This document shows, one piece after another, positions 33,262 through 43,534 of a DNA stretch of 64,000 nucleotides. A program made the translations under genes and the position numbers. This DNA is from Medakamo hakoo. Taxonomy: Eukaryota > Chlorophyta > Trebouxiophyceae > Coccomyxaceae. The notes beneath the pieces were generated by a model that saw only the letters and a program-made list of their open reading frames with translations, was not told the DNA's origin and did not search any database. Position 1 is the stretch's first letter; each line of letters opens with the position of its first letter. Where the stretch lies: contig CP089460.1 in NCBI GenBank assembly GCA_026636295.1, positions 1 to 64,000 of the forward strand, given 5' to 3'.

Positions 33262-33708
33262 CTATGGCGGCGGCAGCCGGTAGAACGGGTCCCCAGACTC
33301 CCTCGTCCTCTCCTCACTGTCTGGTGGCGGTGGGGGTCGCCGCCGTGCCCACGCCGGCAGCGCTGGCAGACTCGGCAGCGCGGCCCGCGCCCGCGCCGCG
33401 AGCGACTCGCCGTCCAGGCGCCCGGTGGCTGCCGCGCCGCCCGCGGCCACGCCCGTGGCCAGGCCGGCGAGTGTTCCGGCTTTGAGACCTAAGGCCAAAC
33501 CAACCGGGCCGCCGAGGACGCCGCCAGCTGCGGCGCCGGCGAGGGCGGCGTAGCCCAGGCGAGCAGACGCCGCCGTCGTGGATGGCGGTGCGTGGTCGGC
33601 GTCGGGGCCCGACGCACCCTCTTCGGCCGGCGCGGGCGGCTGGGTCGGGCTCCCCCCGGCCTCCCCGTCACCCTGCTCGGACGGCCTAGATGGCCAGGCT
33701 CCTGGCAT
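33262..33708 (-). CDS. Small glycine-zipper membrane protein, syntaxin-17-like hairpin
   Basis: A single-exon frame of 148 residues. After about 60 polar Pro/Gly/Ala-rich residues come two hydrophobic segments (about 62-82 and 84-103) built on glycine zippers: LAGAAAGGVLGGPVGLALGL and LAGLATGVAAGGAA. The spacing and the central GGPVGL resemble the hairpin membrane anchor of syntaxin 17, but no SNARE helix is present. The tail is Pro/Arg-rich and ends LPPP. Start is ATG 33708; the frame stays open upstream but only with a non-ATG start. It is divergent from the flavin-reductase-like gene, 170 bp away. An intracellular membrane location is inferred. Confidence 0.55.
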   Translation of the reverse strand: MPGAWPSRPSEQGDGEAGGSPTQPPAPAEEGASGPDADHAPPSTTAASARLGYAALAGAAAGGVLGGPVGLALGLKAGTLAGLATGVAAGGAAATGRLDGESLAARARAALPSLPALPAWARRRPPPPPDSEERTRESGDPFYRLPPP

Positions 33709-33878
33709 GAGAGGGCAGGGCTGCGTGCGGCGCCCGGGGCGGGGCCGCGTGGCGTCCCGTCGAGGGAAGGAGGGAAAACAGCGGTCTGCGCCCCTCGCGC
33801 TCACTTGACATTTTTAGGGGGGCGCACACACTGCGCGCACTCGGCTGTCTTTCGAGCCCCCTCTCGCGCACCACCAGG

Positions 33879-34968
33879 ATGGCGTCCGTCCTCCTGGCCA
33901 TCGCGGCCGCTGCTGCAGGCGCGACAGCCAACTCCGTCCTGGAGCGGCGGAGGGCGGGCAGGGCGGCGGCCAAGGCTGGCGGGTGCGTTTTTCGTGCGCG
34001 GGCCGCGGGCATCGGCCCCGTCGCGCTTGCGCGCCCCGCCCGCCCCGCCGCCACACCAGCAGCACCCCGCCCCTCACGCCCCTCCCACTACACACGCACA
34101 ACACAGTCCACCCGACCCGCCTCCCAGCCCGCCCGACCCGCCTCCTCCACCGCCGCCGCTGACCGTCGCCACCGTCTCGTCCCCGCACCCGGCCTGGCAG
34201 CCCGGCGCCCCCCTGCCCCACCCCTACGGCCTGGGCGCGCCGTTCCGCACCCTCATCCCGGACGAGACGCCGGGCGCCACCCTGTACCCGCTGGTCATCT
34301 CCGCCATCGTCCCCCGCCCCATCGCCCTCGTCTCCAGCATCGGCAGTGACGGCTCGCACAACCTGGCCCCCTTCTCCTACTTTGGCGTCCTGGCCCACGA
34401 CCCGCCGACGCTCGCCATCGGCACGTGCGCGACGTCCGGCCGGCCCAACCGCATGAAAGACACCCAGCAAAACATCCTGGAGACCAAGGAGTTTGTGGTC
34501 AACACCGTGTCGGAGTGGATGCTGGAAGCCGCCAACCACACGTGCGGGTTTTACGACCGGGGCGTGGACGAGATGGGCCTGGCCGGCCTGACGCCCGTGC
34601 CCTCGGTCGCCGTCCGCCCGCCGCGCGTGGGTGAGGCCGCCGTTCAGATGGAGTGCGTCCTCGCCGGCACGCACCCGGTCGTGAACGCGGCGGGCACGCA
34701 GACCGCCACCGTCCTCATCGGCAGGGTCGTCGCGCTGCACGTGCTGGAGGCCGTGCTGGCGCCGACGGCCGTGCCCGGCAAGGACGTCGTCGACCTGGCC
34801 CGGCTCGCGCCCGTGTCCCGGTTGGGCGGGGACACGTACGCGCGGATCACCCAGGTGTACGACCTGCCCCGGCCCGGCAAGGAATGGCAGGAACGGAGGG
34901 CGGGAGCTGTGGCCGTGGCGGGTGGCGGGGCGGCGGGTGGCGTCGGCGGGCCCGCGGGCGCAGGGTGA
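33879..34968 (+). CDS. Flavin-reductase-like FMN-binding protein
   Basis: FMN-binding split-barrel protein of the DIM6/NTAB flavin reductase-like family, about 321 residues. Exons are 33879-33982 and 34107-34968, phase 2. The first exon codes a hydrophobic, Ala-rich leader (MASVLLAIAAAAAGATANSV) then LERRRAGRAAAKAGG, which could be a signal anchor or an organelle leader. A proline-rich hinge follows. The domain spans about residues 80-260: ISAIVPRPIALVSSIGSDGS, NLAPFSYFGVLAHDPPT, GRPNRMKDTQQNILETKEF and VNTVSEWMLEAAN. A substrate is not predictable from sequence. The downstream response-regulator gene starts 221 bp later on the same strand. Confidence 0.82.
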
Positions 34969-35188
34969 AGGCGGGAGGGGGGGGAGAGAGTTGGAGGGAG
35001 GCCAGGACTTTGCACTGTAGGAACACGGGGCCGCACGGAGAGAGTGCGCGTGCCGGCTGTGCACGCCGCCCAGGGCGAATCCACGCGCATCCCTCGGCCT
35101 GTACGCGCACACACACGGCTGGCTCGTGGCCCAGACTCTCTCGTGCCAGCGTAAAACAGTCTCGTCCGCGGGCGGCGGTTGCCGAAAA

Positions 35189-38100
35189 ATGCCGCCGTCC
35201 CCGCCGGCCGGCCCGGGCCCGTCGACGTCGGGCCGGCCCGCCGACGGCCTGTCACCCGCCGACGTCCACGTCCTGTTGGTGGACGACGAGCGCCTGGCCC
35301 GCATGGTCGTCGGCAGCCTGCTGCGCAAGCTAGGATACCGAGGTTTGTTGGCGGGAGAGGGGTGGGATGGCGGGCGGGCGGGAGAGCAATGTGCCACTCG
35401 CGCTCGTCGCGTGTCCGTGACGTGGCGCGCCGACGGGCGAGTGCGGCGCGGCCGGGCGCTCCACATCCCACGACTGAGCTGGCTCTCCCCACCCGGCTTG
35501 GCGCAGTCCTGTGCCATGTCCTGGCCGTGTGAACGCATTGTCGGAGGCGGCGAATGTGGGCGCGGCGGCCCGCGACAGAAAAAACCGCACGACTCGCCCA
35601 CCCCGTGCCCTCATGCTCAACCCACCCTCCCCCCACCCTCTCCCAGTCACGGAAGCCGAGTCCGGCTTGCAAGCCATCGCCAAACTGCGCGATGGCCCGC
35701 CCGGCACGTACAACCTGGTCCTGACGGTAAGGGGGTTGGGTGTCGGCTGGGTGAGGGGCAGAGAGATAGGGGGCCCGCCTCCCCACCATGAGAGTCCCTC
35801 ACACACACACCACCACCACCATCCCGCCCTCCCTCCGTTTCGCGCGTGCAGGATGTCATGATGCCCGACGTCGACGGCGTCGAGCTGCTGCGCCACGTGC
35901 GCGCCGAGCCTACCTTACGCGACGTGCCCGTAGTCAGTGCGTTGGCGAGGGTTGTGGGCTCAACGAACGCACACTGTTTCTGTCTGTCCTCGCCCCCCCC
36001 CCCCCCTCTCACCTACATCCCTCCCCTCCCCCCCGAACCCCCAATAAACGCACACCTCCCAGTGATGTCCGCCAACGAGCACGCGGACACGGTGTTCGAG
36101 TGCATCCGCGAAGGCGCGGAAGACTACCTGCTGAAGCCGGTCGGCCGCAAAGAAGTCGCCCACATCTGGCAGCACGTGTGGCGGCGCCAGGCCGCGAGCG
36201 CGGCGGCCGCTGCCGGCGGCGCGGCCGTGCCTGGCGGCGGTGGCGGGCGCGGCGGCGGCGCCGGCGGCGGGGGTGATGAGGGCGGACCAGACGACGTGCC
36301 TTCCTCCCGCCCTCTGCCGCCTGGCGTGGGCACGGGCGCCGTGCCGCAGGGCCCCACGCCGGACGAGGCGCCCGCGCCCGCTGCGGCGCCCGCCCCACCG
36401 CCGCCGCCGCCGCGGCCGGCCGCGCCCTCCCCGCGCGGCGAGGAGGGCGTGGGACCGCCGCCTTCCGACGCGCCGCCGCGCTCCATCGAGGCCCCGCCGG
36501 CGCCGTCGCCGAGTGCGGCGCGCCCACCCCCGGCCGGCGCCCTCACCCTGGCCGACTACCTGGCCCGGCGCGGGTCCCGGGTCTCCCCCGCCGGCTCGTT
36601 CCGCCTGTTTTGCGGCGCGCTCGCGCTGCTGCGGTCGGCGCACGCGGTGCCGGGCGCGGGCGCCGTCCGCCCCCGGCCGTCCACGCTGGTGCTGGGGCCG
36701 GGTGGCGCGCTGGCCGCCTGCGCCCCGCGCCCGGCGCCCGACGGCTCCCCCGGCGCCGTCCCGCCCGCGGAGGAGGCCGCGTACGCGGCGCCGGAGCAGC
36801 TGCTGGCGCCGGGCCCGGGGGGCCCCGCCGACGCGCCCGCCGCCGACGTCTACGCCCTGGGCGTCCTGTTTCTGGAGTTGTACCACCCGCTGCCGGACCC
36901 GGACGAGCGGGCGGCCGTGCTGGGCGCGCTGCGCCACCGCATCCTCCCGCCGGCGCTGCTCGCCGCCCGCCCGCGCGAGGCCGCCTTTGTCACGGCCCTC
37001 GTCCACCCGGACCCGGCCTCGCGCCCCAGCGTCACGGAAATCCTGACGTCCGGCTGGTTGCCGGCCTTGCGGGACGCGTCGCGTGGAGACGCCCGGTCTG
37101 CTGCGGCGGCGGAAGCGGCGGCGGCCGCGGCGGCTGCCGAGCCGCCTGCGCCGCGGCCACCCGCCGCGGCCGCCACGCCTCCAGGCGCGGCGTCGCCTGT
37201 CGGCCCGCCCGCCGCCGTTCCGTCGCCCGCACCTCCTCCGGCCGCCGGCTCGGGCCCGCCGGACGCCGCCCTCCTCATCGAGTTCCTGGGCATGGTCCGC
37301 GCCGCGCGGGCGGCCGAAGCGGACGCCGCCGCCGCGGACCTGGCGGCCCTGGACGCGGACGCGGCCGAAGTCGCGGCCCGCCTCGCGGCCCTGGCCGGCG
37401 GTGGTGGTGGCGGGGGGATGGCCTCCGCCGGCGGCGCGGCTGCGGTCGACGTCGCGGCAGAACCCAGCGAAGAGGAAGACGACGAGGAGGGCGACCACCG
37501 CGCGCCAGGCCAGCGGCGGCGGAGCGCGCGGCGCGCGGCGCCGCCGGCCAAGCGCGCGCGCGGCGGCGCGCCGCCCGCTGCCGCCGCGCCCGCCGCCGAC
37601 GGCAGCGTGCCTCAGCATGCGGCCCTGGTGTCCGCCCTCCCACCGCCAGACGAAGAAGGCGACGACGGCGTGGACGACGCGGCCTGGGCCCGCCTGGCGT
37701 CCGCGGCGCCCCTGCTGGAGCGGACCTTCCTGGACCGGCGCCGGTGCGGCGGCGCGGGCAGCGGCGCGCCCCGCCTGGCCGGCCCGCCCGGCGCCGGCGG
37801 CTGCGACCGCCCGTCCTCCGACGTCCTGTCCTCTTTCGCGTCCGACCTCGGCCGTTTTGCCGCCGCGGGCGCTCTGGTGGAAGAGGCGGCGCTCGCTTTC
37901 GACGGCCTGGCCGGGCCGGGCGGCGCCGGCCTCGGCGCGCCCGGCGGCGTCGGCGCGTCCGGCCTCGCCACCCTGGGCGGCGGCGCGGCTGCCTTGGCCG
38001 CCGCCGCCGCCGCCGGTGCTCCCGGCGCAGACATGGTCTGCTCTGTGGCTTTCGACCGGGACGACACCCACTTCGCGACGGCCGGCGTCGCCCGCCGCGT

Positions 38101-39277
38101 CCGCATCTTCGACCTGGCCACCGTGCTGGGCGGCGGCCCCGCGGCGACCTGCCCCGCCGCCGAAGTCCTTGCCTCCTCCAAGCTGTCGTGCGTCGCCTGG
38201 AACCCGTACGTCAAGCCGCTCCTGCTCGTCGCGGGCTACGACGGCCGGGTCAGCGTCTGGGACGCGGACGCGGGCGCCTGCGCGGCGGGCTTTGACGGCA
38301 CGGACCGGCGGGTGTGGTCCGTCGACTGGTCGCCCGCCCACCCGGGCGTCTTTGCGGCGGGCGGCGACGACGGCGTCGTCCGCCTGTGGGATTCGGCCCG
38401 GCCACCGCCGCCCGCGCCCGGTGGAGCGGGCGGCGTCATCAGCGCGTCGCCACCGCTGGCGGCCGTGGCCGTGCGGGCCAACGTGACGTCCGTGTCGTTT
38501 TGCGCGGCCGCGCCCCACCTGCTGGCCGTCGGCGCGGCCGACTGCCGGGCGTACGTGTACGACACGCGCATGCTGAAAGCGCCCGTCGACGGCTCGCCCG
38601 CCGCCGCAGGCGCGATTGGGACCACAGGCGCGTGGGCGGGTGGTGGAGGCGGCGGTGGCGGGAGTGGCGGCGGCGGCGGCGGCGGGTCGACAGCCCTGCC
38701 GCCAGGCGCGGCCGCGCCGCCGCTCGCCGTCCTGGCCGGCCACCGCCGCGCCGTCTCCTACGTCCGCTGGGCCGGCGGCAGCGGCGGTGGGGGCGGGAGC
38801 ACCAGCTCCACGCCCCTGCACCTCGTCACCGCGTCCACCGACTCCCGCCTGAAACGGTGGGACGTCGGGCCCGCCGTCCGTGGAGGCGAGGCAGGGGGTG
38901 GCACCGCCACCACAGGCACCACCACCCCCGCCCCTGGCCCGCTCCAGCCCGTCGCCACGTACCGCGGCCACGCCAACGACCGCAATTTCGTGGGCCTGGC
39001 CGTCACGCCGGACGGCGGGTACGTGGCCACGGGGTCCGAAGACGACGCCGTCTACGTCTACTGCGGCGGCTTGCCCGCGCCCGTCGCCCGGCACGCGTTC
39101 AGCAGCGGCGGCGGCGGGTGCGACGCCGCCGCTGCCCCGCCCCGCCCGCGCGTCGGCGGCCGCTTTGTGTCGGCCCTGGCCTGGGCCCGGTCACCCGGCA
39201 ACTCGGGTGGCATCGCCCGCATGGTGGCCGCCAATTCAGCGGGCATTGTCAAAGTGCTGAGCTTGCGGAGCAAGTGA
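35189..39277 (+). CDS. Response-regulator receiver fused to SPA kinase-like/WD40 protein
   Basis: Four exons (35189-35342, 35647-35726, 35852-35936, 36063-39277) make about 1177 residues. Residues about 25-140 are a receiver domain: acidic pair D32/D33 in LLVDDERLAR, phospho-acceptor D79 in LTDVMMPDVDG, S109 in VVMMSANEH and K131 in YLLKPVG. After a low-complexity linker comes a kinase-like C-lobe of the SPA family, including YAAPEQLL near 346 and RHRILPPALLAARPREAAF near 395 with HPDPASRPSVTEIL. It lacks the catalytic lysine and DFG motifs. A short coiled coil (LLIEFLGMVRAARAAE) and seven WD40 repeats (about 763-1177, opening DMVCSVAFDRDDTHFATAGV) complete the SPA layout. SPA proteins work with COP1 in light-dependent protein turnover. 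The receiver end and the SPA part share one unbroken exon, so the fusion is not a joining artefact. Confidence 0.88.
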
Positions 39278-39333
39278 GGAGAGGGGGGAGTTGCTGCGTG
39301 TTAGAAACGAAAACAAAACTGTCCATTTTTTTT

Positions 39334-40245
39334 TCACGCGCCCGGCGCCGCGTCTCCACCACCCTCCTTTGCCGGCATCACGCGCATCGTCCCCACCGTG
39401 CTCGAGTCTGTGATTGTAAAGTCCCTGGCCGCCTCCCGCGCCGCCGCGTCCGCGGTCAGCCGGGCGTCCAGCGCGCGCAGCACCCGGTAGCAGACCAGGG
39501 CGGGCGGCGCGCCCGCGGGAGGGGTGAACGCCGCCGCCTCGCCGCCTCCCGGCCTGGCTTCCAGGGGCACGCGGACGTCCGCGTTCTCATAACTCCGCCG
39601 GCGGGAGGCCAGCAGAGCGGCCATGCGCGCGGTCGTGGCTTCCAGGTCGGGCGGCGGGCCGTCACTCCCATCGTTGAGCAGCGGGCGGCCTTTCACGCCG
39701 TCGCCCACGGCCCGCGCCGCGAGCAGGGCCGGCGGCCCGTCCAGCCACACCACCACGCCGTGCTGCATCAGCGCCCAGTTGGCGGGCCGGACGACGGCGC
39801 CGCCGCCCGTGGAGACGACGATGGCGGTGTACGGCTGCAGGCCGCGCAGCGCGTCGGTCTCCGCGTCGCGAAACGCGGCCTCGCCCGCCTCTGCAAACAC
39901 GTCGGCGACGGTGCGGCCCTCGCCCGCCGCGGCGGCGACCAGCGAGTCGGTGTCCAGGGCCGGGTAGCCGAGCGCGGCGCCCAGCAGGCCGGCGACCGTG
40001 GACTTGCCGGCGCCCATCATGCCGACGAGGTAGAGCGGCGCGCCGCCGAGCGCGGCCTTGACGCGCGGGGCCAGCTCGCGCACGGCGTCCGCCAGGCCGT
40101 CGTAATCGCCTTCGTACCGGGCCTCCGCTTCCGCGTCCACGCCGTCGACGGGACCGGCAGGGACGGCAGGTTTAGGCGGCCTGTCTTTGGGCGCGCCGAA
40201 ACCCGTGGCGGCCGGCGGGCGCGGGCTGTTGGGTGTGTGTGGCAT
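39334..40245 (-). CDS. SK: Shikimate kinase
   Basis: Phosphorylates shikimate at the 3-OH in the aromatic amino-acid pathway, plastidial in plants. Single exon, 303 residues. P-loop is GMMGAGKST (about 75-83), then the shikimate-binding DTDSLV, the arginine in AFRDAETDAL, GGGAVVRPANW in the substrate lid and GRPLLND. About 60 N-terminal residues precede the core, starting MPHTPNSPRPP; they are Pro-rich and could be part of a transit peptide, but no extra exon is visible upstream. The C-terminal 70 residues extend beyond the kinase core and resemble nothing I know. It converges with the receiver-SPA gene, 56 bp apart. Confidence 0.92.
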   Translation of the reverse strand: MPHTPNSPRPPAATGFGAPKDRPPKPAVPAGPVDGVDAEAEARYEGDYDGLADAVRELAPRVKAALGGAPLYLVGMMGAGKSTVAGLLGAALGYPALDTDSLVAAAAGEGRTVADVFAEAGEAAFRDAETDALRGLQPYTAIVVSTGGGAVVRPANWALMQHGVVVWLDGPPALLAARAVGDGVKGRPLLNDGSDGPPPDLEATTARMAALLASRRRSYENADVRVPLEARPGGGEAAAFTPPAGAPPALVCYRVLRALDARLTADAAAREAARDFTITDSSTVGTMRVMPAKEGGGDAAPGA

Positions 40246-40740
40246 GGCAAAAGAGGTCGGGTTGGTGGTGGGGGGTGGTGGGCGGCTAGGTTTGGGCCGG
40301 CCCCTCGCATTCGGCTCTCGTCAGGCCGCCCGGCCATGCGGCAGCAGTGCATTCCCACCCGTCCTTCTCTGCCAGGGCAATGCAATGCCCGCTTGAGTCT
40401 GGAGCAAAGTTTGTTGGGCGGCGTGCGCTTCCCTCCCTCCCTCGTCGCGAGCGAAAAAGCACACGCACCACCGCCGCGCCGCGGCCGTCGCCCGCCGGCC
40501 GCTGACCAGCCACGGAGCGCCGCTGCCGCCCGCCTGTTGCGGGCGGGCGCGCGCCACGGTCGGCGCGGACACTGGCTGGCCCAGGAGGGTAGACCGCATG
40601 TCGTAGAGGGTGGAGAAAGAGAGACGGCGTCGCCCTTTTTTCTTTGTGCGTGTGCGGAGCCGTCGTCGTCGCTGCCACTCGGCCGCAGAGCCTCAACCGG
40701 CGCGCGGCCCTCTTGCCCTTCGCGTCCGCTCCATTTTTTG
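40246..40740. promoter_or_regulatory. Shared upstream region, shikimate kinase and ENY2
   Basis: 495 bases between divergent start codons, so the promoters of both the shikimate kinase and the ENY2 to RMC1-like unit lie here. There is no clear TATA box. A T-rich patch (40636-40643) and another just before the ENY2 ATG (40733-40740) are the only low-GC pieces. Confidence 0.4.
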
Positions 40741-41435
40741 ATGTCGTCCGGCCCGTCCGGGCCCTCCCCACCGCTGCCGCCCGCTCCTGCCGACCCGGTC
40801 CTGGACCCCGCGCTCCAGGAAAAGGCAAGGAGACGATTGAAAAACGGGCGCGCGTCTTTCCCTTCTCTTCCCAGACGCGAGTTGAGGGACGCGCCCATCG
40901 GCGCTCTTTGCCTCCCACGCTGCTGTCTCACCCCGCGCCCCGCCTCCCGTCCACACACCCCACAGCTCATCGCCAGTGGTGACCGTGACCGGTGCGTGAA
41001 AAGAGGGATTGAAGGAAAAGAGCCTCTTGCACGTGCGCCCCCCCAACAAAAGCCGGCGCGTTTTGTCTTTCATCTCCATCCACGTCCCCAACCTCAGCCC
41101 CCCACCCCCACCCCCTTCCACCCACCCCATCCTCGCACAGCCTCCGCCGCCTCCTGGCCGAACGCCTGGAGCAGTGCGGCTGGACGGACCAGGTGTCCGC
41201 CCTGGCCCGGGACGAGCTGGCGGCGGGTGCAACAGCGGCGGGCCAAGGCGGCGGCGGGCGGCAGACTGTCGACGCGCTGGCGGCCGCCCTGCGCGCGCGC
41301 GCGCTCGCGGCCGTGCCCGACGGCATTAAGGCCGAACTGCTGGCCGAGCTGCGGGCGGCCGTGCTGGGCGTGGCGGGACACCTGCGGGAACCGGGGGCGT
41401 CGTCCCCGCCGCGGCAGCAACAGCAACAACAGTGA
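40741..41435 (+). CDS. ENY2: ENY2/Sus1, SAGA and TREX-2 complex subunit
   Basis: Small helical protein shared by the SAGA deubiquitinase module and the TREX-2 mRNA export complex. Three exons (40741-40824, 40966-40991, 41141-41435) give 134 residues. Recognised by LIASGDRDRLRRLLAERLEQ across the second junction, CGWTDQV, and PDGIKAELLAELRAAVL, matching the five-helix ENY2 fold. The N-terminus is Pro/Ser-rich, and the C-terminus adds about 15 residues ending in a glutamine run. Intron 1 has a GC donor (AAG|GCAAGG) with a normal CAG acceptor. The spliced coding sequence contains no ATG besides its own start, whose context is weak (T at -3). The stop is 8 nt before the next start codon. Confidence 0.92.
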
Positions 41436-41443
41436 GGGAGGGG

Positions 41444-43381
41444 ATGGAGGGCGGGCGTCCGTCCGCGGTGCGCCTGCGGCCGCTGCGCCCGCCGCTCGCC
41501 CGCCCGCCCGGGCCGGGAGACGCCCTGTCCTACGATGCCACGGCCAAGGAACTGTTGGTGTGCCGGGTGACGGCCCCGCCGCCGTCCCTGCCGCCGTCCT
41601 CGCTGCCGGCCGCCGGCGGCGGGTCGGGCGATGGGGGTGGGCGCGCCAGCCTCCTGCCCTCGCCGCGGCCGACGGCCGACCCGCCGGCCGCCAGCGCGCC
41701 GCCGCAGACCGCCGTGACGGTGGAAGCGTACGCCCTCGAAGCCGGCGCCGCCGACGCCCCGCTCCGGGCCGCACCAGCGGGAGCCGGCCCGCCCGCGGCG
41801 TGGGCGGCGTCCACGTCCGCGGCCGGTGGGGGGCGCCCATGGGTGCTCGCGCTCGGCCGCGCGCGGTCCGCCACCCAGGTCCTGGCGGCCGGCCCGCCGC
41901 CGTCGTCCGCCGCCAGCCCGCGCATGTTTGTGCACGCGCCCGCGGACCGGCGTGCGCGCGTCCTGGGCGGGTTCTGGGTGCCGGGCGGCGGCGGCGGCGG
42001 CGGTGGCGCGCCGCCCCCGCCCCCGCGCCTCGCCCTCGTCACGAGCGCCGGCCTGGACGTCGCGGCCCTGACGCCGCGGTGCGACGGCACGGCCCCGCCG
42101 GCGCCCGGCTCGGCGCCGTCGTCGTCGTCTTCCTCCCTGGGCTCCACGCCCGTCACCTGGTGGGCCTGGAACCCGGCGGCCCGCCTGTGCGTGGTCGGGA
42201 CGGGCGGCGGTGAGGGCGCGTGGGCGGTCGCGCACTCGTTTGCCGGCGACGGCGCGGCCGTGGCCCGCCTGCCGCCGGCGGCGCTGGCGGGCGAGGGCGG
42301 CGCGGCCGTGCTGCACGTCGGCGACGGCCAGCCACCGCTCCTCGTCGTCGCCGCCGGCCCGGCCGGCCCGGCGGCCCTGGTGCGGTGCGGCCGGAGCGGG
42401 CTGCGCCGGGTGGGCGGCCTGCCCGCGCCGCCGGGCGCGGGGGCGGCGCCGCTGCTCGTCGCGTGCGTCGATGGCCTGCTGCTCCGCCTGGCGCCCGGGT
42501 GCGGCGTGTGCGTCCTGGCAGAGGTGGGCGGCGGCGGCGCGGTCGCGACCCCTCTGGAGTGCCTGCCGGACGGCTGGCGCGACGCCGGCGCCGCCACCCG
42601 CTTCACGCTCGCGGCCGACGGCGTGCTCCTGGACACGGCCACGGGCGCGGCGTGGGCCGTGGAAGTGGACGGTGCCTGGGCTGCGGAGGCGCTCAGCACC
42701 GCCGCCGCCTCCACCACCAGCCCGGCCGTCGGCGCGGCTGCTTTTTTCGCGCGCCGCCCGGGCGGTGGTGACGCCGCGGCTGGCCGGACGGCCGCGGCCG
42801 TGCGGGAGGCGCTTCACAGCCCCGCCACCACGGCCGCCGATGTGCGGGCGCTGGCCACCGCGTTGGCGTCGACAGGCCTGGCCGTGCACCGCCCGGCCGG
42901 CGCGCTGGCCCCGCACGCGGTCGTCGAGCTGTTGTCGGCCGAAGCTGGCGGCGGACGTTCGTCCACTCCGCCCATGCGCCTGGCCGCGGCCGCGGCCGCG
43001 TACGCGGCTGCCCTGCACGCGGCGGGCCGGTGGAGCGAGCTGAGCGAGGAGGCGGCCGCGAGCCTGCACGCCCTGGCGGCCGGCCCGCCCGACCTGGTGG
43101 TGGGCCGGCCGTCGCCGCTGGCCGCGGCCGCGACGGCGGCGCGCGTGCTGCCGCCGCCTCCACCAGCCGCGCGCGTCTCTGCCGCCCTGGCAGCCGGCGC
43201 CCCACTGCGCGCCTTGCGCGCCGCCGGACCTGGTTTAGACCGTGGCACGGCCGGCGCCATCGCCGCCGTTGCCGTCGAACGCGTCGCGGCCGCTGACCCG
43301 GCCACGCTCGCGGCCGCGCAACTGGCTGCCGAGTCTGTCCATGCGGCCGCGGGCGAGGTGGTATGGCGGGAGGGCGAGTGA
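41444..43381 (+). CDS. RMC1/Mic1-like protein (MON1-CCZ1 regulator), tentative
   Basis: Single exon, 645 residues, starting eight nt after the ENY2 stop in a different frame, with a strong start context (G at -3, G at +4). The N-terminal 420 residues look like a degenerate beta-propeller, with repeated strands such as ALSYDATAKELLVCRV, VLGGFWVP and LALVTSAGLDVAALTP followed by VTWWAWNPAARLCVVGTG. This layout resembles the RMC1 family, whose members aid late-endosome Rab7 activation with MON1-CCZ1. The C-terminal 200 residues are alanine-rich helices, including AAALHAAGRWSELSEEAAAS. Low-complexity Ala/Gly/Pro inserts blur the comparison. If not RMC1, it is another propeller-plus-helix trafficking protein. 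Confidence 0.5.
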   Translation: MEGGRPSAVRLRPLRPPLARPPGPGDALSYDATAKELLVCRVTAPPPSLPPSSLPAAGGGSGDGGGRASLLPSPRPTADPPAASAPPQTAVTVEAYALEAGAADAPLRAAPAGAGPPAAWAASTSAAGGGRPWVLALGRARSATQVLAAGPPPSSAASPRMFVHAPADRRARVLGGFWVPGGGGGGGGAPPPPPRLALVTSAGLDVAALTPRCDGTAPPAPGSAPSSSSSSLGSTPVTWWAWNPAARLCVVGTGGGEGAWAVAHSFAGDGAAVARLPPAALAGEGGAAVLHVGDGQPPLLVVAAGPAGPAALVRCGRSGLRRVGGLPAPPGAGAAPLLVACVDGLLLRLAPGCGVCVLAEVGGGGAVATPLECLPDGWRDAGAATRFTLAADGVLLDTATGAAWAVEVDGAWAAEALSTAAASTTSPAVGAAAFFARRPGGGDAAAGRTAAAVREALHSPATTAADVRALATALASTGLAVHRPAGALAPHAVVELLSAEAGGGRSSTPPMRLAAAAAAYAAALHAAGRWSELSEEAAASLHALAAGPPDLVVGRPSPLAAAATAARVLPPPPPAARVSAALAAGAPLRALRAAGPGLDRGTAGAIAAVAVERVAAADPATLAAAQLAAESVHAAAGEVVWREGE

Positions 43382-43534
43382 AAACAAGCGTAGAAGAGTT
43401 CGTTTTTTGATACACACACACGCACACACCACGGAAAGCACACAGGAGCAGAGTTCCGCACGCGCCGGGAAAGCAGAGGGGGGGGGGAAAAAATCCCAGC
43501 GCGCGCGAGGGCAGCAGGCAAAAATGGAAAGAGA

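Noticed and set aside
35960-39094. 1044-codon open frame on the minus strand opposite the receiver-SPA gene
   Set aside because: High GC removes stops from antisense frames. The plus strand codes well-known SPA motifs over the same bases; the minus frame shows only Gly/Arg-rich low complexity.
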